Shown: one piece after another, positions 1 through 6,056 of the stretch
How positions within the stretch are numbered: position 1 is the stretch's first letter
How the letters are laid out: the number at the start of each line of letters is the position of its first letter
Assembly: GCA_905203455.1 (NCBI GenBank)
Contig: CAJKVX010000023.1
Location: 1-12,781, forward strand
Source: an uncultured Eubacteriales bacterium
GTDB taxonomy: Bacteria; Bacillota; Clostridia; Christensenellales; UBA1242
Direction: 5' to 3'
DNA: 12,781 nucleotides
The notes under the pieces: model-generated
Databases searched by the model: none
What the model was told of the DNA's origin: nothing
What the model saw: the letters and a program-made list of their open reading frames with translations, nothing else
Made by a program: the position numbers and the translations under genes

Positions 1-111
1 AACCATGGTGCATATGTTCGTAAAGAGTTGTTCTATTTTTATCCAAATGAAACAATTGATTGGATAAACAAAAAATACCAAAAACCCCAAAAGTTTCAAT
101 CTGCAAAATAG
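1..111 (+). CDS. 3' end of an unidentified gene (partial)
   Basis: Frame 1 is open from the window edge to a TAG at 109-111, giving the last 36 residues of a protein whose start lies outside the window. The tail is rich in aromatic and charged residues (FYFYPNE, then DWINKKY) and ends in a Lys/Gln-rich stretch typical of a disordered C-terminus. I cannot assign it to a family from so little sequence. It is called coding because the composition is protein-like and the open frame runs to the edge; the alternative is a chance open frame. Nothing downstream on this strand looks like the next gene of an operon. Confidence 0.5.
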   Translation, partial: NHGAYVRKELFYFYPNETIDWINKKYQKPQKFQSAK

Positions 112-135
112 TAGTTAAAAATCCCCACTGTCCAT

Positions 136-160
136 TAAAAACGCTATTTATGCGTATTTT
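136..160 (+). terminator. Weak hairpin terminator after the first gene
   Basis: ACGC at 141-144 pairs with GCGT at 152-155 around a 7-base loop. A-rich sequence precedes it and ATTTT follows, so the stem can be extended by A-T pairs across one bulged A. It sits 25 bases after the stop of the partial gene. The stem is short, so this is a weak call. Confidence 0.3.
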
Positions 161-242
161 AAAAGTTAAAAACTACAACTTTATATAAAATTTTGGTTTG
201 TATTTGGTTTTTTATATTTTGTATTAGCGATGATATTTTTAA

Positions 243-270
243 TTGACTTTTTGAAATTATATGCTATAAA
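243..270 (+). promoter_or_regulatory. Sigma-A-type promoter with extended -10
   Basis: TTGACT (243-248), a 16-base spacer and TATAAA (265-270), with TG at 262-263 forming an extended -10 element. Transcription would start near 277. There is no convincing gene of normal size for it to drive: the next 350 bases hold the candidate structured RNA and a strong terminator. Confidence 0.5.
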
Positions 271-277
271 CTATATA

Positions 278-630
278 ATGCCATAGGGCAAATTAAATTT
301 TTGGAGGCTTTTATGTTGACAGAACTTTTGAATTTGCCCGTGCTTGAATGAGATAAAGTAGAGCGAAAGGCAAAATATCTGCAGAACTAAAACTGCAAAG
401 TCTACTTTTGAATTTATAGAAGTCCGACATCACTCGAATATTTTTTATGAAAGGGTTGAAGCGTTCATAATTCAACAATACTTAATGGTGGCGAAATAAC
501 TGGCAGGTAGAATACTGCTAGGTGCATGTTGCACAAAAAAAACAAAATGTAAGTATCATAAAAAATTGCAAGTTCAATTCAAGCAAAAAATTTAGTAAAA
601 AAGGCTTAAGGTGATGCTTAAGCCTTTTTT
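278..630 (+). ncRNA. Candidate structured non-coding RNA or leader
   Basis: This stretch lies between a promoter (243-270) and a strong terminator (597-630). It can form a series of local helices: 286-294 with 331-339 (9 perfect pairs); 355-362 with 401-408 (8 perfect pairs) enclosing 380-384 with 393-397; 455-460 with 471-476; 500-506 with 515-521 (7 pairs, one G-U); and, directly adjacent, 522-526 with 530-534 closed by a 3-base loop. A GGAGG (302-306) and an ATG (313) lie in the loop of the first helix and open a 12-codon frame ending in TGA at 349-351, which could be a leader peptide. I looked for tmRNA, RNase P, SRP, 6S, T-box and SAM riboswitch signatures and saw none. A 45-codon open frame without start (362-499) also exists, so a decayed gene is an alternative. 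Confidence 0.45.
597..630. terminator. Bidirectional intrinsic terminator
   Basis: A perfect 14-pair inverted repeat: six A plus GGCTTAAG (597-610), loop GTGATG (611-616), CTTAAGCC plus six T (617-630). It ends in a U-tract read from either strand. It would terminate both the rightward transcript from 277 and the leftward yjbR-family transcript, whose TAA stop (618-620) lies inside the stem. Confidence 0.85.
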
Positions 631-1004
631 ATTTCTGCAAGTTGGTATGACAGGGTTAGCAAGGGGTAAATTTCTGCTGGGGCAACGGTGCCGTCAAGAA
701 GAATGGTTATCCAATGCTCTTTGTTCATGTGATAGGCCGGAAGATAGCCTTTTTTTGAAAGAAGCGAACCTTTTAAAAGTGGGTCACACTTGATAACAAT
801 AATATCAACGAGTTCATTTTTAATTGTGTTCTCATTTTGATTTGCAATTAATTTTCCCTTTTCAATAGTCATAATTGCGGCAAACCATTTGCCATTTGGG
901 TGCCTTAAAACACAATAGTTCGGAAATTTCGCCCAAAGATATTCGGGCTTGACTTTAAAATTTTTATCTGCAAAGTTTAAAATTTCGTTTTTTAATGATT
1001 TCAT
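618..1004 (-). CDS. YjbR/MmcQ family protein (DUF419)
   Basis: The 128-residue product has the hallmarks of the YjbR/MmcQ family: EYLWAKFPNY (21-30), RHPNGKWFA (34-42), PAYHMNKEHW (89-98), ITILLDGT (99-106) and SYQLA (119-123). Members are small cytoplasmic single-domain proteins with a cyanobacterial/plant-like 'double-wing' fold suspected to bind DNA or a ligand; no reaction is established. Length is normal for the family. The ATG at 1002-1004 is preceded by GGAAAG about 8 bases upstream, which supports this start. It lies 69 bases after the membrane-protein gene on the same strand with no terminator between, so the two are probably co-transcribed. Its stop codon falls inside the terminator stem. 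Confidence 0.9.
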   Translation of the reverse strand: MKSLKNEILNFADKNFKVKPEYLWAKFPNYCVLRHPNGKWFAAIMTIEKGKLIANQNENTIKNELVDIIVIKCDPLLKGSLLSKKGYLPAYHMNKEHWITILLDGTVAPAEIYPLLTLSYQLAEIKKA

Positions 1005-1073
1005 ATTTTTAACTTTCCATTGTAAATGTTTGTCACTTTTGTTCTTGGTTTTTTTAGTTAAAAGTTAAACTTT

Positions 1074-1619
1074 TTAGTTATCTTCTTCAACAAAACTTAT
1101 TTTTGCTTCAACAATTTTTTTGTATCTTGCCTTTTTAATTGAAAGCATTTGCCTTTGCAGAAAGAAAATATCCACTGCTTCCCACATGAAAACCCAAGCG
1201 ATTATGTAAAAAATTTCGCTTAAAATGTTTGAATTTAAGTTAACAATTAAAGTAAACTGCAAAACCAAAACCACAATTGAAATAACGGCAAGAATGATTG
1301 AAGAAATTATGTGGTGAGAAATTGTGCGGTTAAGGTCAACAATTTCATTGTTGTAATAATTTTTAATTGCAAGAGCATATTTTTGTTTGGTGGTGTCAGG
1401 CAGGGGCTTGCAGTTAATTTCAATGTGAAGAGGGGTTTTTTTCTTTGAAACTTTTAACTGACTTTCAATAACATCAGCAACATCCCTTGAAATTATTTGC
1501 TTTTTTAAGGGCGAAAAGGGTGAAAGGAGACTAGCGTCTTCAAAAACAGAAAGTTCAACCAATTCACGCCCAAGGCTATCTTTTGCCAGTGGCAATTTAT
1601 TTTTCTTAGACTTTTTCAT
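1074..1619 (-). CDS. Uncharacterised membrane protein, two C-terminal transmembrane helices
   Basis: The 181-residue product has a Lys-rich start, a soluble region of about 100 residues, then two hydrophobic helices at about 104-127 and 133-154, followed by a basic tail (RYKKIV). The second helix carries WVFMWEAVDIFF (142-153), a pattern I associate with unnamed Clostridia membrane proteins; no function is known to me. The positive-inside rule puts the N-terminal domain and the tail in the cytoplasm. The gene is first in a leftward pair with the YjbR-family gene. No Shine-Dalgarno sequence precedes the ATG at 1617-1619; instead a promoter is placed so that transcription would begin at the A of the ATG. 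Confidence 0.75.
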   Translation of the reverse strand: MKKSKKNKLPLAKDSLGRELVELSVFEDASLLSPFSPLKKQIISRDVADVIESQLKVSKKKTPLHIEINCKPLPDTTKQKYALAIKNYYNNEIVDLNRTISHHIISSIILAVISIVVLVLQFTLIVNLNSNILSEIFYIIAWVFMWEAVDIFFLQRQMLSIKKARYKKIVEAKISFVEEDN

Positions 1620-1625
1620 AACAAT

Positions 1626-1653
1626 AATTTAACACATAATTACACATTTTCAA
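1626..1653 (-). promoter_or_regulatory. Promoter for the leftward pair, probably giving a leaderless mRNA
   Basis: Read on the minus strand: TTGAAA (1653-1648), a 16-base spacer, TAAATT (1631-1626). Seven bases after the -10 is the A of the ATG at 1619, and no ribosome site lies between. Confidence 0.4.
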
Positions 1654-1720
1654 ACTGATTTTTTTGTTTTTTAATTTTACAATTTTTTACAATGATTTTG
1701 ATTGGGGCTTTTAATTTTGG

Positions 1721-1749
1721 TTGCGTAGGCATAAAAAAATTTTTATACT
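1721..1749 (+). promoter_or_regulatory. Promoter for the DUF368 gene, probably giving a leaderless mRNA
   Basis: TTGCGT (1721-1726), a 17-base spacer and TATACT (1744-1749). The expected start site seven bases on is 1756, the A of the DUF368 ATG. No purine-rich ribosome site occurs in the 20 bases before the ATG. Confidence 0.5.
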
Positions 1750-1755
1750 AATTAT

Positions 1756-2826
1756 ATGGAAGAAAATATTAGCAAGGTTAAACAAGAAAGCACTAGCAAT
1801 GCTCATGAAGAAAACATCAGCCAAGTTGAAATAACAAAATACACCACCAAAGAGTGGTTCATTTCGGCTTTGCTTGGGGTGTTTATTGGGCTTGCAATAA
1901 TCGTGCCTGGGGTTAGCGGGGCAACAATTGCAATAATTTTTGGGATGTATTACAAACTTATTTATTCACTTTCAAACTTAACAAAAGAGTTTAAAAAGTG
2001 CTTTATGTTTTTGCTTCCAATTGGAATTGGGGCAGTTGTTGGGCTTGTTGTTGGGTTTTTTGCCGTGCAAAAACTTTTTGAGGTTATGCCATTTACCATT
2101 GTTTGCCTTTTTGCTGGGCTTATGGTGGGGGCTTTTCCTGCTGTTAGCGATGAAATTCGTGGGGTTAAACCAACACTAGCCAAGTTAACCTTGTTAATTA
2201 TTGGCGTGATTGTTCCTGTTGCAATAAGTGTTGGCTCAATTTTTCTTGTTGGAAATTCAAATGATGCCGTGCTTAATGTAACACTTGGGTTAATTTTGCT
2301 TTACATTCCGCTTGGAATGGTTATAAGCGTTACACAAATTTTGCCGGGGCTTTCAGCCACAGCACTTTTAATGGCGTTTGGGCAATTTGGGCCGTTGCTT
2401 GAAAGTTTAAGCATTTCAAACATTAAAAACAACCCAATGTTAATTTTGGTTTATCTTGCCCTTATTGTTGGTTTTGTTGTTGGAATTGTTGCCTTTTCAA
2501 AATTTCTTAACTTTTTGTTAAAAACCAAAAAAGACCACACCTTTTACACAATTGTTGGGCTTTCAGCGGGGTCAATAATTTCAATGTTTATTAACCCTGA
2601 CATTTATTCGGTTTATCTTGGTTGGAACAACGGCACGCAGGATATGTGGCTTGATTTAAGTTTGGGGTTTGTTCTGTTTTTCATTGGCGGAGTTTGTGCC
2701 TACCTTCTTGTTAGGTTTGAAAGAAAACGAAAACAAGAAAAGATGAAAACTGAAAAAACTAAAAAAGAAAATGCAGATTTGCAACTTAAAAAAACAAGCG
2801 ATGATGTGAAAGATGAAAAGAATTAA
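1756..2826 (+). CDS. popT: DUF368 membrane protein, PopT-like undecaprenyl-phosphate translocase
   Basis: The 356-residue polytopic protein has the two pseudo-repeated signatures of DUF368: IIVPGVSGATIA (48-59, after FIGLA) and QILPGLSATALL (194-205). About eight hydrophobic stretches span 35-320. DUF368 proteins, together with DedA proteins, were shown to return the lipid carrier undecaprenyl phosphate across the membrane so it can be reused for cell-wall and polymer synthesis; this role is transferred by family. The second motif reads PGLSAT rather than PGVSGG, a mild deviation. Both tails are long and hydrophilic: about 30 polar residues before the first helix and a Lys/Glu-rich tail from about 321. 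The ATG at 1756 has no ribosome site and matches the predicted transcription start. The next gene follows after 37 bases. Confidence 0.88.
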   Translation: MEENISKVKQESTSNAHEENISQVEITKYTTKEWFISALLGVFIGLAIIVPGVSGATIAIIFGMYYKLIYSLSNLTKEFKKCFMFLLPIGIGAVVGLVVGFFAVQKLFEVMPFTIVCLFAGLMVGAFPAVSDEIRGVKPTLAKLTLLIIGVIVPVAISVGSIFLVGNSNDAVLNVTLGLILLYIPLGMVISVTQILPGLSATALLMAFGQFGPLLESLSISNIKNNPMLILVYLALIVGFVVGIVAFSKFLNFLLKTKKDHTFYTIVGLSAGSIISMFINPDIYSVYLGWNNGTQDMWLDLSLGFVLFFIGGVCAYLLVRFERKRKQEKMKTEKTKKENADLQLKKTSDDVKDEKN

Positions 2827-2863
2827 AAATGAAAAATAAAAAATAAAAAGGAGGGAGAAAACT

Positions 2864-3325
2864 ATGAAAACTGTTGTTGAAGCAAAAAATTTAATTGCAA
2901 GCCTTTTAAAGGCATACAAAAAAGTGAAAGAAGATGGGGTTAGTTTTAGCGAATGTTTAACTTTTAAAGACTATTTTAATGAAAATGTTAGTAAATTTGA
3001 TGCTGAGGTTATTTGCTTTGCTAACTGTGTTGACCTTGAAAGGGCTTATTACGAAAACCAAAATTATTTTGAGTTAAAGCAAGATGGTTCTGATGGTCTT
3101 GTTAAATTCAAATTTTGTGATGGTGTTGATGTTTATTCAGCCACAAAGAACTTGAACAGCAATTTGCCTGAAAATGTTAGGGCATCACTTGAAATGATGG
3201 CAATGCTTTATTCATTTGAAAGGTTTAAAGATAAGTTTGTTCAGGTTCAACTTTTTGAAGATGACAATGCACCTGCAAGGCAAACAAACCTTTTTGTTTT
3301 AGATGAAGAAGAATGCCAGAAATAA
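2864..3325 (+). CDS. Hypothetical acidic cytoplasmic protein
   Basis: The 153-residue product matches no family I recognise. It has no signal peptide or membrane segment, is acidic, and looks mixed alpha/beta: a helical first 25 residues, a central part with several Cys and aromatic residues (VICFANCVDLERAYYEN), a helical stretch around 105-122 and an acidic tail (DEEE). The ATG follows an excellent ribosome site (AAGGAGGGAG, 2848-2857), in contrast to the gene before it. With only 37 bases between them and no terminator, it is most likely co-transcribed with the DUF368 gene, which makes a link to the translocase or its regulation possible but unproven. Confidence 0.75.
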   Translation: MKTVVEAKNLIASLLKAYKKVKEDGVSFSECLTFKDYFNENVSKFDAEVICFANCVDLERAYYENQNYFELKQDGSDGLVKFKFCDGVDVYSATKNLNSNLPENVRASLEMMAMLYSFERFKDKFVQVQLFEDDNAPARQTNLFVLDEEECQK

Positions 3326-3408
3326 CAAAACATAGTGCACTGCAAGCAATAATTGCAATGTGGCAAATTTTAGCAAGTAAGCAAAAACAAGTTTTAACAG
3401 GAAAATAA
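3313..3408 (+). CDS. Possible 31-residue peptide overlapping the preceding gene
   Basis: An ATG at 3313, inside the last codons of the previous gene and in another frame, opens 31 codons to a TAA at 3406-3408. A purine-rich stretch (GATGAAGAAGA) just before it could serve as a ribosome site, and the 13-base overlap would allow translational coupling. The peptide would be basic and helical (QAIIAMWQIL at its centre). It is too short for its composition to prove that it is made; it may be a chance frame. Confidence 0.25.
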   Translation: MPEITKHSALQAIIAMWQILASKQKQVLTGK

Positions 3409-3494
3409 AAAAAGTAAAAAACAGACAATTTAGTCAAGCAAATTTAAAACTAGTGTAATAATTAAGAGAATAAAAAATATAAATTATTTAAATA

Positions 3495-3523
3495 TAGCAA
3501 AATTGTAATTCTTATGTTATAAT
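3495..3523 (+). promoter_or_regulatory. Extended -10 promoter for the HD-domain gene
   Basis: TGTTATAAT at 3515-3523 gives a perfect TGn-TATAAT extended -10. The -35 position holds only a poor match (TAGCAA, 3495-3500, 17-base spacer). The start site would be near 3530, so the leader is about 12 bases and contains the AAGGAAAA ribosome site. Confidence 0.6.
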
Positions 3524-3541
3524 TTTTATTAAGGAAAACAT

Positions 3542-4633
3542 ATGAGCAAATATTATAGCAGTTTAGACAATTTGAGAAAAAGATATTTTGAAATTTTATC
3601 GCCGAATTTTCCTGAATGGCTTTTAGATTATATTGATACAGAAGAAATGAGTAGATTATCTGGAATTAGCATGCTCTGCGGAACAGACTACTCAAAGATA
3701 TACAATTATCATTCATTTAATTCAGTACTAGAGCATAGCGTTGGTGTTGCCTTAATAGTTTGGAATTTTACGCTTGACAAAAAACAAACTCTTGCAGGTC
3801 TTTTCCACGATATAGCAACTCCAGCATTTAAGCATTGTATTGATTTTATGAATGGTGATTCCGAAAACCAAGAATCAACAGAAGAAAGAACCGAAAAAAT
3901 AATTAGAGGGTCAAAAAGAATTATGTGTTTATTAAATCGTGATAATATTAAAGTTGAAGAAATTTGCGATTATCACATGTATCCAATTGCTGACAACGAT
4001 ACCCCTAAATTAAGTGCAGATAGATTTGAATACACTCTCTCAAATGGGTTGTTTTTATATAGTGCATGGGATTTAAATGAAATTTCAAGGTTTTATAATG
4101 ATATTTCTGTATTAAAAAATGAAGATAGTGTTGAGGAGCTAGGATTTAATACTAAAGAAATTTGTAAAGATTTTTTACATGCGATTTTACCAATTTTTGC
4201 AAATTATGATAGTGATGAGAACAGAACAGTTATGCAATTTTTTGCTGATATTGTAAAAAGTATGATTGTTAAAGGTCTTATTAGTGTTGATGATTTGTAT
4301 AATATGTCAGAAGAAGATGTTTGCAATTTAATTTTAAATTGTGATGATGAATATCTAAAACAAAGTTTTATAAGATTTAAAAACGCAAAAAATATTTATG
4401 CAGGAAATAGACCTGTAAACAATAGATATTGCATAAGCGTAAAAGCTAAAAAAAGATACATTGTACCTCTTGTTAAAACCAATGGAAAAGTTGCAAGAAT
4501 AAATGATGTAGATGATTCTTGTAAAGAAGCAGTTGAGCAATATAAAAATTTAAAACGCTCTAAATATACAGGTTTTGATTTCAAATTCGAGCCATATTCA
4601 TTTGAAAACACAATAAAAAATGAATTATCTTAA
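3542..4633 (+). CDS. HD-domain metal-dependent phosphohydrolase
   Basis: The 363-residue protein carries an HD-superfamily core: a first His in LEHSVGVA (H65), the doublet in LAGLFHDIATP (H89-D90) and a later Asp in SADRFEY (D160), the H...HD...D metal-binding pattern. The layout, including STEERTEKII (112-121), resembles dGTPase-like and nucleotide-cleaving HD proteins, so a nucleotide or nucleic-acid phosphoester substrate is likely but not shown. The C-terminal part, about 230-363, matches nothing I know. There is no membrane segment. AAGGAAAA lies about 5 bases before the ATG. The gene is a single unit with its own promoter and terminator. It uses more ATA, AGA and TAT codons and far fewer GGG and GCC codons than its neighbours, which suggests transfer. 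Confidence 0.85.
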   Translation: MSKYYSSLDNLRKRYFEILSPNFPEWLLDYIDTEEMSRLSGISMLCGTDYSKIYNYHSFNSVLEHSVGVALIVWNFTLDKKQTLAGLFHDIATPAFKHCIDFMNGDSENQESTEERTEKIIRGSKRIMCLLNRDNIKVEEICDYHMYPIADNDTPKLSADRFEYTLSNGLFLYSAWDLNEISRFYNDISVLKNEDSVEELGFNTKEICKDFLHAILPIFANYDSDENRTVMQFFADIVKSMIVKGLISVDDLYNMSEEDVCNLILNCDDEYLKQSFIRFKNAKNIYAGNRPVNNRYCISVKAKKRYIVPLVKTNGKVARINDVDDSCKEAVEQYKNLKRSKYTGFDFKFEPYSFENTIKNELS

Positions 4634-4638
4634 ATTAA

Positions 4639-4669
4639 AAAAAACTAAATCTACTTGATTTAGTTTTTT
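4639..4669. terminator. Intrinsic terminator after the HD-domain gene
   Basis: A perfect 13-pair stem: five A plus ACTAAATC (4639-4651) and GATTTAGT plus five T (4657-4669), with the loop TACTT. It begins 5 bases after the stop codon. The A/T flanks are symmetrical, so it could also work leftward, though no leftward gene lies near. Confidence 0.85.
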
Positions 4670-4676
4670 CATTAAA

Positions 4677-4705
4677 TTCAAAAGTTAATAATTTTAGTCT
4701 ATAAT
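4677..4705 (+). promoter_or_regulatory. Promoter upstream of a short membrane ORF
   Basis: TTCAAA (4677-4682), a 17-base spacer and TATAAT (4700-4705). The start site would be near 4712, followed by AAAAGGAG at 4721-4728. The promoter sits just after the preceding terminator, so it begins a new unit. Confidence 0.5.
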
Positions 4706-4732
4706 TATGAAACTAATTAGAAAAGGAGTTCT

Positions 4733-4834
4733 ATTCTAAAAAGTAAAACACTACTTGCCTTGTTTATTCTGCTAGTTTCAAATATTACTAACCTTGGTTT
4801 GCCTGTTTTTTATTTGAAAAAGCAATTAAGTTAA
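4733..4834 (+). CDS. Short hydrophobic ORF with an ATT start, or a transporter remnant
   Basis: A well-placed promoter and an AAGGAG ribosome site (4723-4728) are followed, four bases on, by ATT rather than ATG. The frame then stays open for 33 codons to a TAA at 4832-4834. The product would be one hydrophobic helix (LLALFILLVS, then ITNLGLPVFYL) with a basic end (KKQ). It resembles the first helix of a major-facilitator transporter, where a Gly/Pro-containing break precedes a charged loop. Two readings fit: a genuine single-helix peptide that uses a rare ATT start, or the left-over 5' end of a transporter gene whose start and remainder have decayed. I cannot separate them from this sequence. 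Confidence 0.35.
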   Translation: MLKSKTLLALFILLVSNITNLGLPVFYLKKQLS

Positions 4835-4847
4835 ATTTGCAAACTTT

Positions 4848-4912
4848 AAACTTTTTAAAAGGCATTAATTTAAGTTTAACATTTGATAAATCAATTAAAA
4901 TGCCAAAAGTTT
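4848..4912. repeat. Imperfect inverted repeat between convergent genes
   Basis: AAACTTTT and GGCATT (4848-4866, with a short A/T-rich bulge between) are matched by AATGCC and AAAAGTTT (4899-4912) around a loop of about 32 bases. It lies between the short rightward ORF and the leftward gene at 4945. Read leftward, AATGCC is followed by TTTT, so it may act as a loose terminator for that gene. In such AT-rich DNA part of the match could be chance. Confidence 0.4.
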
Positions 4913-4944
4913 AATAACATTTAATAATTGTGCAAAGTTCATGT

Positions 4945-5487
4945 TTATTTTTCAAGTTCTGGGCTTTCAAGTTCAATGGTTGCAAATTGCAGTGGAGAAA
5001 GGTTGTTAGTTACATTATATTGATTAAGCAAACTATCATTTGCAAAAACATTATAGTAAATTTTTGGCAAACACAAAATTGTTGACTCTGCATTTTGATT
5101 TTTAATGTCTGCAAAAATGGCAGAAAGATTTTTCAAAATTTGTTTTGTGTTTGTTTCAACATTTTCACTGAAATATTGTGTTTGTGTGGTAAGGTTATTT
5201 TCAGGGTATTTTAAATAATCTTCACTTGAAACATTCAGCCGTGGGTCAAAGCAGATGTTTGAAGGGTGAATTGTTAAAATTTTGTTAAGTTCAAGTAACA
5301 GCGGTGTTGAAAGAGGAGAAACTGGGGCAATTATTCTTGAAGTTTTTGGGTTGATTTGGTCTTTAATTTTTTGTGCAGAACTTTCAAACCTTGGTTTGCT
5401 TTGAAAACTTATTTCATAGGTTCCGTTCATGGTTTGTGTGTCAAGTGCCCTTACCATGTCTCCAAGCACAAATAAAAAAACTTTCAT
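4945..5487 (-). CDS. Degenerate histidine-phosphatase-like protein (probable pseudoenzyme)
   Basis: The 180-residue product follows the plan of the phosphoglycerate-mutase/histidine-phosphatase superfamily: an opening strand MKVFLF, SPL at 57-59 followed by a helix, DPRLNV (81-86) where the 'xxL.E' segment lies, and a late strand STILCL (135-140) where the second catalytic His follows in active members. Every catalytic position looks lost: the Arg-His-Gly motif reads V7-L8-G9, the Arg after SPL is absent, and Pro141 stands where the second His should be. It is therefore probably a binding or regulatory protein, or a gene drifting after loss of function; the frame is intact. I chose the ATG at 5487 because AAAGGT lies 7 bases upstream. 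An in-frame ATG 48 bases earlier has no ribosome site. Confidence 0.65.
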   Translation of the reverse strand: MKVFLFVLGDMVRALDTQTMNGTYEISFQSKPRFESSAQKIKDQINPKTSRIIAPVSPLSTPLLLELNKILTIHPSNICFDPRLNVSSEDYLKYPENNLTTQTQYFSENVETNTKQILKNLSAIFADIKNQNAESTILCLPKIYYNVFANDSLLNQYNVTNNLSPLQFATIELESPELEK

Positions 5488-5661
5488 ATCATTTACCTTT
5501 AAAGTTAGTTTAACATACAAATTGAAAATTATCAATATTTATTTTAAATATATGCTGACCTTAATTTTATTGACAGTGTTATTTTGGTTTGTGTTTTTGC
5601 CCTGCGGTGTAATCTTTAACAATACCTTTAAATTTATGACAGTTTTATTTGTGGTTTTTGT

Positions 5662-5691
5662 TTGTAGTTTTGGTGATTTGTGTTATATAAT
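5662..5691 (+). promoter_or_regulatory. Promoter for the small membrane protein gene
   Basis: TATAAT at 5686-5691 with TTGTAG at 5662-5667 (18-base spacer). The start site would be near 5698, at the AGGGGG ribosome site, so the leader is very short. A second candidate further up, TTGAAA (5522-5527) and TAAATA (5545-5550) with a 17-base spacer, would give a leader of about 150 bases. Confidence 0.4.
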
Positions 5692-5710
5692 TTAATTAGG
5701 GGGCGTGTTT

Positions 5711-5944
5711 ATGAAAAGGAATAAAAGTTTGATTATTGCAGATGCAGTTTGCGGAATTATTATGCTTGTTTCTGTTTTGGTGTATTTAATTTTGGGGCTT
5801 ACAATTGACTTTTGGCACCCAGGGTGGATGATTATTGTTGGTGCTGTTATTGTTTCGGGCATTATTTCAATCATTTTCAACGCAAGGGCAAGCCTTAAAG
5901 ATGAAAAACAAGAAGAAGAGCCAAAAAAGTTTAAAGATTTATAA
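5711..5944 (+). CDS. Small two-helix membrane protein
   Basis: The 77-residue product has a basic start (MKRNK), two transmembrane helices at about 8-30 and 37-57 joined by a tight turn containing FWHPGWM (34-40), and a cytoplasmic tail of Lys and Glu (KDEKQEEEPKK). The WHPGW turn recalls small two-helix modules that occur alone or at the end of regulators in Bacillota; the function is unknown. The ATG at 5711 is preferred over an in-frame GTG two codons earlier because AGGGGG (5698-5703) sits 7 bases before it. The gene has its own promoter and terminator and seems to be transcribed alone. The leftward phosphatase-like gene upstream is divergent from it. Confidence 0.75.
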   Translation: MKRNKSLIIADAVCGIIMLVSVLVYLILGLTIDFWHPGWMIIVGAVIVSGIISIIFNARASLKDEKQEEEPKKFKDL

Positions 5945-5963
5945 TATTAATGCAAACTTACAA

Positions 5964-5996
5964 AAAAAGATAACGCAAAAATCAGCGTTATTTTTT
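5964..5996 (+). terminator. Intrinsic terminator after the small membrane protein gene
   Basis: TAACGC (5971-5976) pairs with GCGTTA (5985-5990) around an 8-base A-rich loop, followed by six T (5991-5996). It begins about 20 bases after the stop codon at 5942-5944. Confidence 0.8.
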
Positions 5997-6056
5997 GTTG
6001 CGTAAACTTTTAAAAAATTTGCAAAAAACATGATATTTTAAATGTATTTTTAATTG

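Noticed and set aside
313..499. Decayed transposase or other protein gene
   Set aside because: The ATG at 313 gives only 12 codons before TGA, and the later open frame (362-499, 45 codons) is in another frame without a start. No transposase motif or terminal repeats are visible. Kept only as an alternative to the RNA reading.
278..630. tmRNA, RNase P RNA, SRP RNA, 6S RNA, T-box or SAM riboswitch
   Set aside because: The size is right for the first two, but none of the sequence signatures I know for these classes is present (for example no GAGGAAAGTCC, no tmRNA acceptor ends, no T-box GGTGG-ACCGCG).
611..793. Rightward 60-codon ORF
   Set aside because: It lies opposite the well-supported YjbR-family gene, and its start is inside the terminator loop.
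2656..2919. Leftward Phe-rich 87-codon ORF
   Set aside because: A mirror of the Lys/Glu-rich 3' end of the DUF368 gene and the A-rich spacer; antisense of A-rich coding sequence gives poly-Phe frames.
5552..5695. 47-codon hydrophobic ORF before the small membrane protein gene
   Set aside because: No ribosome site; its composition is what T-rich spacer DNA gives, and its end overlaps the promoter of the next gene. A possible promoter would start transcription after its ATG.
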